DNA from: Arthrobacter alpinus
GTDB taxonomy: Bacteria > Actinomycetota > Actinomycetes > Actinomycetales > Micrococcaceae
Assembly: GCF_001445575.1 (NCBI RefSeq)
Contig: NZ_CP013200.1
Coordinates: 992,001-1,056,000 of the forward strand
Direction of reading: 5' to 3'
DNA: 64,000 nucleotides
Below, in pieces: positions 18,761-27,952 of the stretch. Both the position numbers and the translations under genes were made by a program. Every line of letters starts with the position of its first letter. The stretch's first letter is position 1. The notes beneath the pieces are model-generated. The model was not told the origin of the DNA and searched no databases. It was given only the letters and a program-made list of their open reading frames with translations.

Positions 18761-20344
18761 GTGCCGGGCCTGCAGAGGCGCGTGCTGTGGGTGGCCATCC
18801 TTGCCTCCTTCGTGGCATTTTTGGACGGCGCCATTGTCAACGTCGCCCTGCCCGCCATGACGCGCGAGCTGGGTGGCGGCATCACCACGCAGCAGTGGGT
18901 GGTGGACGCGTACTTACTGGCCCTGGGATCGCTGATTCTGATCGCCGGTTCCCTGTCCGACACCTTCGGCCGCATCCGGATCCTCCGCGCCGGCCTACTG
19001 ATCTTCGGGACCGCCTCGCTGGCCTGCGCCGTCGCCCCGAGCGCCCTTTTACTCATTGTGGCCCGCGGTATCCAAGGTGCCGGGGCCGCGCTGCTGGTGC
19101 CCAGCTCGCTAGCGCTGATCACCTCCATCTTCCGGGGACCCGCGCAAGGCAAAGCCATCGGCTCGTGGACGGCGTGGACCGGCACCGCATTTCTGGCTGG
19201 GCCGTTGATTGGCGGACTCCTGGTGGATTATGGCAACTGGCGGCTGATCTTCGCCATCAACGTCATCCCCATCGCCGCCACCCTGATCCTGCTGAAGGGG
19301 CTTGCCATCCCTCCGGTGCTGCTTCTTCCCACACTCCCTCCCGTGAAGCACGACGCCGGAACCTCCTCCGTGCCAGCGGCACCTGTTGCTCCTCCCGTCG
19401 CCGCCGAGCTCGGCGGCAGCGCAGGCACGCCCGTGTCAGTGGCGCGGCCCGCGTCCCGGGTCGACGTCATCGGGGCCGTTCTGGCCGCCGTCGGACTGGC
19501 CGGAACTGTGTTTGCTCTGATTGAACAGGACCGGCTGGGGTGGGGGAGTGCGCTGGTGTACGGGCCGTTTGTGCTTGGGATTGCTGCGCTGGTGGCGTTT
19601 TTGTGGTGGGAACACAGAACCCCGGCGCCCATGATGCCGCTGGGTCTGTTCCGGATCCGAAACTTCGGCGTGGGCAATATTGCCACCACCTTTATTTACG
19701 CAGGGTTGTCGCTGGGGCAGCTACTGGTAGTGCTGTTCCTCCAGGAAATTGCCGGGTTTACGGCGGCTCAGGCGGGGCTGGCATCACTTCCAGTAGCGGT
19801 GATCTCGCTGCTTCTGGCCGGGCCGTTTGGAACGCTCGCCGGTAAATACGGACCCCGACTATTCATGGCAATGGGACCACTAGTGGCTGGCGTGGGGTAT
19901 GCGATGATGGCATCGGCAGCGGAACCTTTCAATTTTTGGTTGCAGATTCTGCCCGGACAGCTGGTGTTCGCCGTGGGGCTGTCCATAACTGTTGCGCCCT
20001 TGACGGCGGCCATCCTCGGGGCCGTGCCGGCGGGGCAGAGCGGAATTGGATCGGCCATTAATAATGCCGTCTCGCGTGTGGCTGGGCTCATCGCCGTGGC
20101 GCTCGCGGGCGTGATGCTTGGCGGCGTGCTGGACTACGAATCGTTCCGGCGGGTCATGGTCATTACGGCGCTGCTGTTCTTGGCGGGGAGCGTGGTTTCG
20201 GCGCTGGGGATCAGCAATGCCGAGGCGCGGCAGCAGCGGAGTGATGCGGAGACCGGGCCCGCGGTGGCTGTTGACGGGCCCGGGGACGGCTCGGAGGACG
20301 GCCCCGAGAACGGGCTGAGGGCTGCCGGGCCCACAGCCTCTTGA
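18761..20344 (+). CDS. MFS multidrug transporter, DHA2 family
   Basis: 527 residues, about 14 membrane helices. It has the DHA2 motifs: FLDGAIVNVALPAM in helix 1, QWVVDAYLLALGSLILIAGSL, the DTFGRIRILRAG loop and the helix 5 stretch GTAFLAGPLIGGLLVDYGNWR. Proteins of this type export drugs or dyes using the proton gradient. A Pro/Ala/Ser-rich loop of about 60 residues sits between helices 6 and 7, and the tail is acidic and Gly-rich. The GTG start follows the exporter permease stop by five bases, so it is probably in the same operon. Confidence 0.88.
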   Translation: MPGLQRRVLWVAILASFVAFLDGAIVNVALPAMTRELGGGITTQQWVVDAYLLALGSLILIAGSLSDTFGRIRILRAGLLIFGTASLACAVAPSALLLIVARGIQGAGAALLVPSSLALITSIFRGPAQGKAIGSWTAWTGTAFLAGPLIGGLLVDYGNWRLIFAINVIPIAATLILLKGLAIPPVLLLPTLPPVKHDAGTSSVPAAPVAPPVAAELGGSAGTPVSVARPASRVDVIGAVLAAVGLAGTVFALIEQDRLGWGSALVYGPFVLGIAALVAFLWWEHRTPAPMMPLGLFRIRNFGVGNIATTFIYAGLSLGQLLVVLFLQEIAGFTAAQAGLASLPVAVISLLLAGPFGTLAGKYGPRLFMAMGPLVAGVGYAMMASAAEPFNFWLQILPGQLVFAVGLSITVAPLTAAILGAVPAGQSGIGSAINNAVSRVAGLIAVALAGVMLGGVLDYESFRRVMVITALLFLAGSVVSALGISNAEARQQRSDAETGPAVAVDGPGDGSEDGPENGLRAAGPTAS

Positions 20345-20419
20345 GGCACTATCAGTGCGCGGACAGCTAAGCCGCTGACGTACATTGGCTGTGAAGAATT
20401 CTTGGGAAAGGACTCAACC

Positions 20420-21112
20420 ATGGAGCATGAAACCGTGATGATTGCGTGCGCCCACGGCACCAATAACGCCGAAGGCCAGCGACGCATCAACGCACTCAGG
20501 GCCGATATTGCCCTGTTACGTCCGGGGTTGACGGTGCTGGAGGCGTATGTTGACGTTCAGGAACCGGCCCTGCCAGACGTGGTGGCCGGGCTGGCCGCAC
20601 ACGTGCACGCCGTGGTGGTTCCGCTGCTGTTGACGGTGGGCTTCCACGTCCAGGTGGACATTGCTGACGCCGTGGCCAGCCGGGCCAACACCCTGGCCGC
20701 CGCACCGCTGGGACCCGATCCGCGGCTGGCCAAACTGCTCGATAAGCGGCTCGGCACGCTCCCTGCGGGGTGGGGCATTGTGTTGGCCGCGGCAGGTTCC
20801 TCACGCCCCGAAGCCGCCGAACCGATTGAGGTCCTGGCCGCCGATCTTGCCGTGCGCCGCCCGGAGCGGATTGTGGCCGCCTATGGCGCCAGCGCCCGGC
20901 CATCGGTTCCGGACGCCGTGGCACAATTGCGGGATGACGGCGCTGCCGGGGTGGCCGTGGCCTCCTATCTGTTGTCCCCAGGCTACTTCCACGACCAGTT
21001 GTCATTGGCGGGCGCTGACCAGGTTGCCCCGCCGTTGCTGCCTTCCAGGCTTCTGGCAGAACTGGCGCTGGAACACTTCGACACTGCACTCCTGCGCAAC
21101 GTTGCGCCGTAA
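20420..21112 (+). CDS. sirohydrochlorin ferrochelatase-like (CbiX/SirB)
   Basis: 230 residues made of two CbiX-type halves. ACAHGTNNAEGQ near the N-terminus holds the metal-binding His, and VVVPLLLTVGFHVQVDI holds the second conserved His of the chelatase site. The second half (AAAGSSRPEA, SYLLSPGYFHDQL) repeats the pattern. It inserts iron into sirohydrochlorin, completing siroheme for the sulfite reductase gene that follows. The ATG at 20420 is chosen because GAAAGGA lies nine bases upstream; an in-frame ATG six codons earlier is less likely. A 33-bp perfect hairpin follows the stop. Confidence 0.85.
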   Translation: MEHETVMIACAHGTNNAEGQRRINALRADIALLRPGLTVLEAYVDVQEPALPDVVAGLAAHVHAVVVPLLLTVGFHVQVDIADAVASRANTLAAAPLGPDPRLAKLLDKRLGTLPAGWGIVLAAAGSSRPEAAEPIEVLAADLAVRRPERIVAAYGASARPSVPDAVAQLRDDGAAGVAVASYLLSPGYFHDQLSLAGADQVAPPLLPSRLLAELALEHFDTALLRNVAP

Positions 21113-21143
21113 CGGTGCGCCACTCCAGAAGTGGCGCACCGTT
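21111..21143. terminator. hairpin after the chelatase gene
   Basis: AACGGTGCGCCACT-ccaga-AGTGGCGCACCGTT is a perfect stem of 14 base pairs that begins at the stop codon of the chelatase gene. No T-run follows, so it may be a weak intrinsic terminator or a 3'-end stabiliser. Confidence 0.6.
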
Positions 21144-21230
21144 GTGCCGTAACCGTGCGCAGGATTAAACAGCAAGACGCCGGACCTGCCGCCGTGGTGA
21201 GTTTCCAAGCGCTTCGACTGTTCGCAGGTG

Positions 21231-21272
21231 CGACGCCGGACCCGCGCACCTAGGTGGGCGGGGCCGGCGTCG
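21231..21272. repeat. 42-bp near-perfect palindrome upstream of sir
   Basis: CGACGCCGG and CCGGCGTCG form the outer arms; CCCGC/GCGGG and CACC/GGTG pair inside, around a central TA. Only two positions fail to pair. It lies in the 300-bp gap between the chelatase and sir, about 105-140 bp before the predicted sir promoter. No gene was seen in this gap. Confidence 0.7.
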
Positions 21273-21377
21273 TACCTGGCAGTGGCACTTCGCGCGGAGG
21301 TGACCAAGCACACCCCAGCGCGAAATGGGTGGGTGTGACGAAATGTTGCCCAAGGTGAAGCAGCGTTGCATGAGTGA

Positions 21378-21406
21378 TTGGTGGGCGAACAGGGTCGATC
21401 TACGCT
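21378..21406 (+). promoter_or_regulatory. predicted sir promoter (leaderless)
   Basis: TTGGTG at 21378-21383, a 17-bp spacer and TACGCT at 21401-21406 make a good housekeeping-type promoter. The ATG of sir starts seven bases after the -10 element, so the transcript would begin at or next to the start codon. Confidence 0.6.
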
Positions 21407-21413
21407 CGTTCTC

Positions 21414-23183
21414 ATGACACAGACAGCTCTAGCCGGAGCGAGCGCCTCTGGCACTGCCGCCGCGACAAGTTCCGCCGAGGCACCCGCCAAGCGAACCGTT
21501 CGGGCCCGCCCCGCCGCCAAACCCCACGGCCAGTGGAAGGTTGACGGCACCGCGCCGCTGAACCCCAACGAGGTGTGGAAGCAAGAAGACGGCGGGCTGA
21601 GTGTCCGCGAACGGATCGAGACCATCTACGCGTCCGGTGGCTTCGACAGCATCGAGAAGACGGATCTGCACGGCCGTTTCCGCTGGTGGGGGCTGTACAC
21701 CCAGCGCAAGCAGGGGATCGATGGCGGCAAGACCGCAACGCTTGAGCCGCACGAGCTCGAGGACAAGTACTTCATGCTCCGCGTCCGCATTGACGGCGGC
21801 TCGTTGACCACCGAGCAGCTGCGCGTCATTGGCCAGATCTCCACGGAGTTTGGCCGGGACACCGCCGACCTCACCGACCGCCAAAATGTGCAACTGCACT
21901 GGGTGCGGGTGGAAGATGTGCCGGAGATTTGGAACCGGCTCGAGGCTGCCGGTCTGTCCACCACCGAGGCGTGCGGCGACGTGCCCCGCGTCATTCTCGG
22001 CTCCCCGGTGGCCGGCATTGCCAAGGACGAGATCATCGATCCCACCCCCTTGATCAAGGAGGTCAGCGCCCGTTTCATTGGCGATCCGGAGCTGGCCAAC
22101 CTGCCGCGCAAGTTCAAGACAGCCATCACGGGCCACCCCTCGCAGGATGTGGTGCATGAGATCAACGACTTCGCTCTGGTGGGTGTCATACACCCCGAGC
22201 TGGGTGTTGGCTACGACCTCTGGGTGGGTGGTGGTTTGTCCACGAACCCACGCCTGGCCGAACGCCTCGGCGTGTTCGTCAGCCCCGAGGTTGCGGCTGA
22301 GGTGTGGCTCGGCGTCACGAGCATCTTCCGCGACTACGGTTACCGCCGCATGCGCACCAAGGCCCGCCTGAAGTTCCTGCTGGCCGATTGGGGCCCGGTC
22401 AAGTTCCGCCAGATCTTGGAGGACGAGTACCTGGGCCACAAGCTGCCTGATGGCGAACCCGCGCCCAAGCCCACCTCGCCTGGCGATCATATTGGCGTCC
22501 ACGAGCAGAAGGACGGCAAGTTCTTCATCGGCGTCACGCCCACGGTTGGCCGTGTTTCTGGTTCAACGTTGACGGCGCTAGCCGACGCCCTCGAGGCTCA
22601 CGGCTCCTTCCGCCTGCGCACCACCCCACACCAGAAGCTCGTCATCCTTGACGTGCCCAAGGAGCAGGTGGAACCGCTCATCACGGTGCTGGATGGCCTG
22701 GGCTTATCCGCCCGCCCGTCACTTTTCCGGCGCTCCACGATCGCCTGCACCGGCATCGAATACTGCAAACTGGCACTCGTGAATACGAAGGACACCGCCG
22801 CCACGGCCATCACCGCCTTGGAGACGCGCCTGGCCGATCTGGTGGACACGGGCGTTTTGACCCAGCCCATTGCGTTGAACATCAACGGCTGCCCCAATTC
22901 CTGCGCCCGCATCCAGACCGCGGATATTGGCCTCAAGGGCATGATGCTTCCCACGGACGACGGCGGCACCGCCCCCGGATTCCAGGTCCACCTAGGTGGC
23001 GGGCTGGCCACCGACAACCGCGTTGAGGCTGGCCTAGGCCGCACCATTCGCGGCTTGAAGGTCACAGCCGCAGAGCTGCCCGACTATGTGGAGCGTGTTG
23101 TCCGCCAGTACGTTGGTGCCCGCACCGACGGTGAAACGTTCGCCGAGTTCGCCCACCGTGCCGATGAGGAGTTGCTGAAATGA
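21414..23183 (+). CDS. sir: ferredoxin-dependent sulfite reductase
   Basis: 589 residues from the ATG at 21414. It has the two nitrite/sulfite reductase ferredoxin-like half domains and the four-cysteine siroheme/4Fe-4S site: C445-TGIEY-C451 and C493-PNS-C497. Tyr450 next to Cys451 corresponds to the Tyr-Cys pair typical of actinobacterial SirA sulfite reductases. It reduces sulfite to sulfide with six electrons from ferredoxin. The N-terminal 30 residues are Ala/Thr-rich. The adjacent cysH, cysD and cysN genes favour sulfite over nitrite as substrate. It overlaps cysH by four bases. Confidence 0.93.
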   Translation: MTQTALAGASASGTAAATSSAEAPAKRTVRARPAAKPHGQWKVDGTAPLNPNEVWKQEDGGLSVRERIETIYASGGFDSIEKTDLHGRFRWWGLYTQRKQGIDGGKTATLEPHELEDKYFMLRVRIDGGSLTTEQLRVIGQISTEFGRDTADLTDRQNVQLHWVRVEDVPEIWNRLEAAGLSTTEACGDVPRVILGSPVAGIAKDEIIDPTPLIKEVSARFIGDPELANLPRKFKTAITGHPSQDVVHEINDFALVGVIHPELGVGYDLWVGGGLSTNPRLAERLGVFVSPEVAAEVWLGVTSIFRDYGYRRMRTKARLKFLLADWGPVKFRQILEDEYLGHKLPDGEPAPKPTSPGDHIGVHEQKDGKFFIGVTPTVGRVSGSTLTALADALEAHGSFRLRTTPHQKLVILDVPKEQVEPLITVLDGLGLSARPSLFRRSTIACTGIEYCKLALVNTKDTAATAITALETRLADLVDTGVLTQPIALNINGCPNSCARIQTADIGLKGMMLPTDDGGTAPGFQVHLGGGLATDNRVEAGLGRTIRGLKVTAAELPDYVERVVRQYVGARTDGETFAEFAHRADEELLK

Positions 23184-23893
23184 CCGTCACAACGCTTCGT
23201 TCACATGACGAGCTCAAGGCCCTGGCAGCCGCAGGGGCAGCGGAACTCTCCTGGGATGCGTCAGCCAAGGAGGTCATCGCCTGGGTGTCGCGCAACTTCG
23301 AAACTGGCGCGGCCGCCGTCGCCTGTTCCATGGCCGACGCCGTGCTGCCGGCGCTGGTTGCCGATCAGCTGCCCGGTGTGGATGTCCTCTTTCTCGACAC
23401 CGGATACCACTTCCCCGAAACTTACGCCACGCGTGACGCGGTGGCCGAGAACCTGCGCGTAAACATTGTTGACGTGCTGCCGCGGAACACCGTGGCGGAG
23501 CAGGATTCGCTTCTGGGCAAGAACCTTTTTGCCAGCGATCCCGCCCAATGCTGTGCGCTGCGCAAGGTGGAACCGCTGAGTCGCTCCCTCTCCGGATACG
23601 AGCTGTGGTTCACCGGGGTTCGCCGCGACGAGGCACCCACACGCACCAACACCCCGCTGGTGGTCTGGGATGAGAAGAACGGTCTGGTCAAGGTCAACCC
23701 CGTCGCCACCTGGACGTACGAGGAATTGATCAGCTACTCCGATGAGAACCTACTTCCCGTGAATCCGCTCCTTAGCCAGGGCTACCCGTCCATCGGCTGC
23801 GCACCCTGCACCAACAAAGTGGCCCCCGGCGCCGACCCCAGGTCCGGACGCTGGGCCGGAACCTCCAAGACAGAATGCGGGCTACACGAATGA
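23180..23893 (+). CDS. cysH: adenylylsulfate (APS) reductase
   Basis: 237 residues. The cysteine pattern C124-C125 and C207-x2-C210 ligates a 4Fe-4S cluster and marks an APS reductase rather than a PAPS reductase. The redox cysteine is C233 in the C-terminal TECGLHE motif. It converts APS to sulfite with thioredoxin or a similar donor. This matches the absence of an APS kinase gene in the cluster. ATGA overlaps link it to sir before and cysD after, so the operon is translationally coupled. Confidence 0.94.
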   Translation: MTVTTLRSHDELKALAAAGAAELSWDASAKEVIAWVSRNFETGAAAVACSMADAVLPALVADQLPGVDVLFLDTGYHFPETYATRDAVAENLRVNIVDVLPRNTVAEQDSLLGKNLFASDPAQCCALRKVEPLSRSLSGYELWFTGVRRDEAPTRTNTPLVVWDEKNGLVKVNPVATWTYEELISYSDENLLPVNPLLSQGYPSIGCAPCTNKVAPGADPRSGRWAGTSKTECGLHE

Positions 23894-24909
23894 GCACCCA
23901 AATTACAGACACAGCGATCGAGCTGGCCGACGCGAGCGCCACCGCAACCGATCCTCACTCGCTCAACGGCCTCGCAAGCTCCGCCGGGGGCCCCACGCGG
24001 CCGTCGGCCCCTGCCGAGGAGCTGAACTCCCTGGACCTGCTCGAATCCGAGGCCATCCACATCATCCGTGAGGTGGTGGCCGAGTTTGAGCGTCCCGCGC
24101 TGCTGTTCTCCGGCGGCAAGGATTCGGTGGTCATGCTGCATTTGGCCACCAAGGCGTTTTGGCCCGGCAAGGTTCCTTTCCCCGTTTTGCACGTGGATAC
24201 GGGCCACAACTTCCCCGAGGTCATCGAGTTCCGCGACCGCACAGTTGAGCGGTTGGGCCTGCGCCTTGAAGTGGGCTCCGTTCAGGCGTTTATCGACTCC
24301 GGTGAGCTGTCCGAACGTGCCGATGGAACTCGCAACCCGCTGCAGACCGTCCCATTGCTGGATGCCATTGCCAAGAACAAGTTCGACGCCGTTTTTGGCG
24401 GCGGCCGCCGTGACGAGGACAAGGCCCGCGCTAAGGAGCGCATCTTGTCCCTGCGTGACGAATTTGGTCAGTGGGATCCGCGCAACCAGCGCCCCGAGTT
24501 GTGGAACCTGTACAACGGCCGCCATACGGTGGGTCAGCATGTGCGTGCGTTTCCCATCAGCAACTGGACCGAGTTGGACATCTGGCGTTACATCGCCCGC
24601 GAAAACATTGAGCTGCCCGGCCTGTACTACGCGCACGACCGCGAGGTCTACGAGCGCGACGGCATGTGGCGCGCCGTGGGCCCGGTTTCTGAACCGCGAC
24701 CCGATGAGAAAGTCATCATCAAGCAGGTCCGCTACCGCACCGTGGGGGACATGTCCTGCACCGGCGCCGTTGCTTCCGATGCCACCACCGTCCATGACGT
24801 GGTGCGTGAAGTTGCCGCTTCAACCCTGACCGAACGTGGCGCCACCCGGGCCGATGACCGCATCTCCGAGGCCGCCATGGAAGACCGCAAGAAAGATGGC
24901 TACTTCTAA
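23890..24909 (+). CDS. cysD: sulfate adenylyltransferase subunit 2
   Basis: 339 residues from the ATG at 23890, which overlaps the cysH stop as ATGA. The PP-loop SGGKDS (74-79) binds [35 protein letters not shown] and the C-terminal [14 protein letters not shown] with [17 protein letters not shown] are family hallmarks. It adenylates sulfate to APS, driven by GTP hydrolysis in CysN. The first 45 residues are a low-complexity extension. It overlaps the cysN start by one base. Confidence 0.95.
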   Translation: MSTQITDTAIELADASATATDPHSLNGLASSAGGPTRPSAPAEELNSLDLLESEAIHIIREVVAEFERPALLFSGGKDSVVMLHLATKAFWPGKVPFPVLHVDTGHNFPEVIEFRDRTVERLGLRLEVGSVQAFIDSGELSERADGTRNPLQTVPLLDAIAKNKFDAVFGGGRRDEDKARAKERILSLRDEFGQWDPRNQRPELWNLYNGRHTVGQHVRAFPISNWTELDIWRYIARENIELPGLYYAHDREVYERDGMWRAVGPVSEPRPDEKVIIKQVRYRTVGDMSCTGAVASDATTVHDVVREVAASTLTERGATRADDRISEAAMEDRKKDGYF

Positions 24910-26278
24910 TGAGCACAGTTACTTCCCTCGAGCAGTCAACACTTTTCCGCTTCGCCACGGCCGGCTCCGTCGATGACGGCAAGTCCACTCTTGTAGGCCG
25001 GCTGCTCCACGATTCCAAGGCCATCCTGGCTGACACGCTCGACGCCGTTACCCGCACCTCCGCGGACCGCGGCTTCGGCGGCGAGAATGGCAGCACCCAG
25101 AAGATTGACCTGGCGCTGCTGACCGATGGACTGCGTGCCGAGCGAGAGCAGGGCATCACCATCGATGTGGCCTACCGCTACTTCGCCACGGATCGCCGCA
25201 GTTTCATCCTGGCTGATTGCCCCGGGCACATCCAGTACACCAAGAACACGGTGACGGGCGCGTCCACTGCGGATGCCGTCGTCGTACTCATTGACGCACG
25301 CAAGGGGGTGCTGGAGCAGACGCGCCGACACCTGTCCGTGCTGCGCCTGCTGCGCGTTCCCAACGTGATCATCGCTGTCAATAAGATCGACCTCGTGGAC
25401 TTCAGCGAGGAGATTTTCCGCACCATCGAGAGCGATGTCCAGACGGTGGCCGCGAGCATCGGCCTTGGTGACGTGGTGGTCATTCCGGTCTCCGCGTTGG
25501 AGGGTGACAACGTGGTGGAGCGTTCCACCCACACCCCTGGTACCCGGGTGCCAGCCTGCTGGACCTGCTGGAAACGCTGCCCACCACCGATGAGTTGGAG
25601 CGTGGACTCGAGCCCTTCCGCTTCCCGGTTCAGCTGGTGGTCCGGCCGCAGGGTGCGCTGGCCCCCGAGCTGGTTTCCGCGGACGACGCCGGAGCCTCCT
25701 TCCGCGATTACCGCGCCTATGCCGGGCAGCTCGCCTCGGGCGGCGTCTCGGTGGGGGATGCCATCACGGTTCTTCCTTCAGGGCGGACTGCGACGGTGGT
25801 GGGCATCGACTTTGCCGGCCGGTCCTTGGAGCAGGCCGTTGCGCCGCAGTCGGTGTCGCTGCGCCTGAGCGAAGAGATCGACATTGCCCGCGGTGACGTA
25901 ATTGCGGCAACGGGTACCTTTGGCGAGGTCAGCCAAGACCTCTACGCGGAGCTGTGCTGGTTGTCCACGAAACCCCTGCGCGAGGGTTCCAAGGTCCTGA
26001 TCAAGCACGGCAGTAAGACGGTCCAGGGTCTGATCAGGGCCGTCACGGGCAAGCTGGAGCTGGAGTCGTTTGAGTACCAGGCTGCATCCGGACTGGAGCT
26101 CAATGACATTGGAACGGCCCAGATCCGGTTGGCCTCTGCTCTGCCCATCGAGTCGTATGCGCGCCACCGCCGCACGGGTGCGTTCCTGGTGATCGATCCG
26201 CAGGACGGCAACACGTTGGCCGCTGGTCTTGTCCGGGATCATCCCGGCGACCACGAGGACGAGCGCTACAGTATCTAG
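24909..26278 (+). pseudogene. cysN: sulfate adenylyltransferase subunit 1, interrupted by a frameshift
   Basis: The first frame encodes the GTPase domain: [10 protein letters not shown] (18-27), DCPGH and NKIDL, ending normally through [16 protein letters not shown]. At about 25535-25540 (ACACCCCTGGTACC) the frame shifts. Adding one C restores [20 protein letters not shown] and continues in the second frame through the two C-terminal beta-barrel domains to a stop at 26278. The joined product would be about 456 residues, the normal CysN length. As read, the first frame runs on to 25868 with a foreign tail. A one-base loss in the C-run or a sequence error explains it. Confidence 0.85.
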
Positions 26279-26321
26279 GCCCACGTGATCTAGCGGTCTA
26301 CCAATCTGGGGACCCACACTG

Positions 26322-26389
26322 AAAATGCCGCCGCTGCTGCTTATTGCCGCCACTCTACGGGTGGCAATAAGCAGCAACGGCGGCATTTT
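26322..26389 (+). terminator. strong terminator after the sulfate-reduction operon
   Basis: AAAATGCCGCCGCTGCTG pairs with CAGCAACGGCGGCATTTT, with CTTATTGCC/GGCAATAAG extending the stem to about 27 bp with one mismatch. It ends in TTTTG. It closes the sir-cysN operon. Confidence 0.85.
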
Positions 26390-26601
26390 GTGTTTGAACA
26401 TTGCGAAATCTTGCTGAAAAGTCTGGAGTTTCGCTGGAGCGTGTCATAAGGTTGGCCCAGGATCGTGTTCGAAGCCGAAGTCTCACGGCTGGGAAATTGC
26501 TTCAATGTTTGTTTGAAATTTTTGTTTGCAATGTTTGTTTGCACGGTCTCGCAAGGTCTCACTTGAGCAGTACAAGCGTAATCCGAGGGGGGGTGGACGC
26601 A
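26390..26601. other. AT-rich leader region of the surface-protein genes
   Basis: No gene is supported here. CAATGTTTGTTTG occurs twice (26503-26515 and 26529-26541) separated by AAATTTTTGTTTG-like sequence, far more AT-rich than the surroundings. It probably contains the promoter of the gene at 26602. The open frame that runs through it has no start with a ribosome site before 26602. Confidence 0.4.
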
Positions 26602-27852
26602 GTGGATAGCAGCCCAGAATCATGGACGTTGAACGCTATTTTGCCGCGCACCCTGCGAATTGCCATTGGAGCTGCACTATTTGCCGCAGTGCTGATCGTT
26701 TTGGGATCGGCCGGTGCTTTTGCATCCTCCGGATCCAGCCCGGCATCTGTTGCCGCCTCTAAGCCCGCACCGGATAAGGGCAAGGGTCTCATTTCTGGGA
26801 TCCTGAGTCCTGTCGTTGACGTGGTAGACAAAACAGTGTCTCAAGTACCTGTCGTCAAAGACGTGCTCGGAAGCGGCACCGTTGGCAAAGTGGTTGCACC
26901 CGTTTCAACAGTGACTGACAAGGCTGAAAGCGCAGTGACGGCAGTGCCGGTGGTGGGTTCGGTTGTGGCCCCTGTCCGCCAAGTAACCAACGCGGTGGTG
27001 CCGCCAGTTATCAACGTTGTGGAGGCCGTCACATCCCCCGTCGTCAGCGCAGTTGATCACGTGACGGCGCCTGTTGTGCAGGTCGTTGCCCCCGTTCTCA
27101 GCCCGATTACCGGATCTGTCCGGCCAGTTGTAGACGGTGTCACTGGCGGCGTTGCCGATGTTGTTGACAACGTGGTGGTACCCGTGGTTCCGAACCTTCC
27201 GAGCCTTCCGAACCTTCCGAGCCTTCCCGGAACGCCGAGCATCCCGGTTGTTCCGAACGTTCCAGTGGTACCCAGCAACCCCGGCACAGCGGTCACACCA
27301 GAGGTTCCCGGCGGCGTTCAAACACCCGGGAGCGTTCCGTCAGGGAACCCCGGAGACGGCGACGCCGTCGAAGGTTCTCGCGGTGAACTGACTCATTCAG
27401 CCAGTGCAGAGGCGGCTGTGAAGGCCGCAGTTGCTAGGTCTGACCGCCAGCTGGCCGTTGTCGACGCGCAGGCCGGTGATGCGCCAGCTGGTGCAGGGGA
27501 CTTCGGGGCGCTTGCACCTTATTTGTCCGGTGGGCATGCTCTCGGAGCTGCAACCGCTAATGAGACCACAGCGCAAGCAACTGCCCCTGGAGCTGAACCG
27601 AGTGCCAGCTGTGGCTCTGATTCCCTGGCTGGCGCTGTGGGTCCTTGTGCCCCTGCCGTGGCTTCGGGTTCCGTTCCGGGACCCGCTTCCGGCAGCAGTG
27701 CAGGGGGCTCAGGTGGTGCCGCTGGACCTGTGGCCGCTAGTGAGAACACGTACGCACAGTTTGCCCTCGCAGGAGGGGCCGCTGCCTTAGCAGGCGCCGA
27801 CTGGCCCCTCCCTGCCTCCATGCCCGAAAACCCCGGATCAACACCTGGCTAG
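26602..27852 (+). CDS. secreted Val/Pro-rich surface protein, unknown function
   Basis: 416 residues from the GTG at 26602, which has AGGGGGG upstream. Residues 1-45 form a signal peptide (ALFAAVLIVLGSAGAFASS). Residues 60-210 are a Val-rich series of short imperfect repeats (VVDVVDKTV, VVKDVLG, VVAPVSTVTD, VINVVEAV). Then comes a Pro-rich stalk with PNLPSLP units and a Gly/Ala-rich end with two Cys (SCGSD, GPCAP). It ends DWPLPASMPENPGSTPG. It has no sortase motif. It lies 100 bp before the chaplin-like gene and shares its Val/Pro style, so both probably belong to the same cell-surface layer. No known family recognised. Confidence 0.75.
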   Translation: MDSSPESWTLNAILPRTLRIAIGAALFAAVLIVLGSAGAFASSGSSPASVAASKPAPDKGKGLISGILSPVVDVVDKTVSQVPVVKDVLGSGTVGKVVAPVSTVTDKAESAVTAVPVVGSVVAPVRQVTNAVVPPVINVVEAVTSPVVSAVDHVTAPVVQVVAPVLSPITGSVRPVVDGVTGGVADVVDNVVVPVVPNLPSLPNLPSLPGTPSIPVVPNVPVVPSNPGTAVTPEVPGGVQTPGSVPSGNPGDGDAVEGSRGELTHSASAEAAVKAAVARSDRQLAVVDAQAGDAPAGAGDFGALAPYLSGGHALGAATANETTAQATAPGAEPSASCGSDSLAGAVGPCAPAVASGSVPGPASGSSAGGSGGAAGPVAASENTYAQFALAGGAAALAGADWPLPASMPENPGSTPG

Positions 27853-27952
27853 ATGACCTTCTGCCATTCCCCTTTTGCTGGGAAGGCCAAGGTCTTTCCT
27901 TGATTTGCGACCGCAAACAAGGCCAAAAAATCTTTGTCAGGAGTTGGACAAC

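Noticed and set aside
21113..21413. Riboswitch or structured leader before sir
   Set aside because: The best promoter (TTGGTG-17-TACGCT) puts the transcript start at the ATG, so the upstream hairpins would not be in the sir mRNA.
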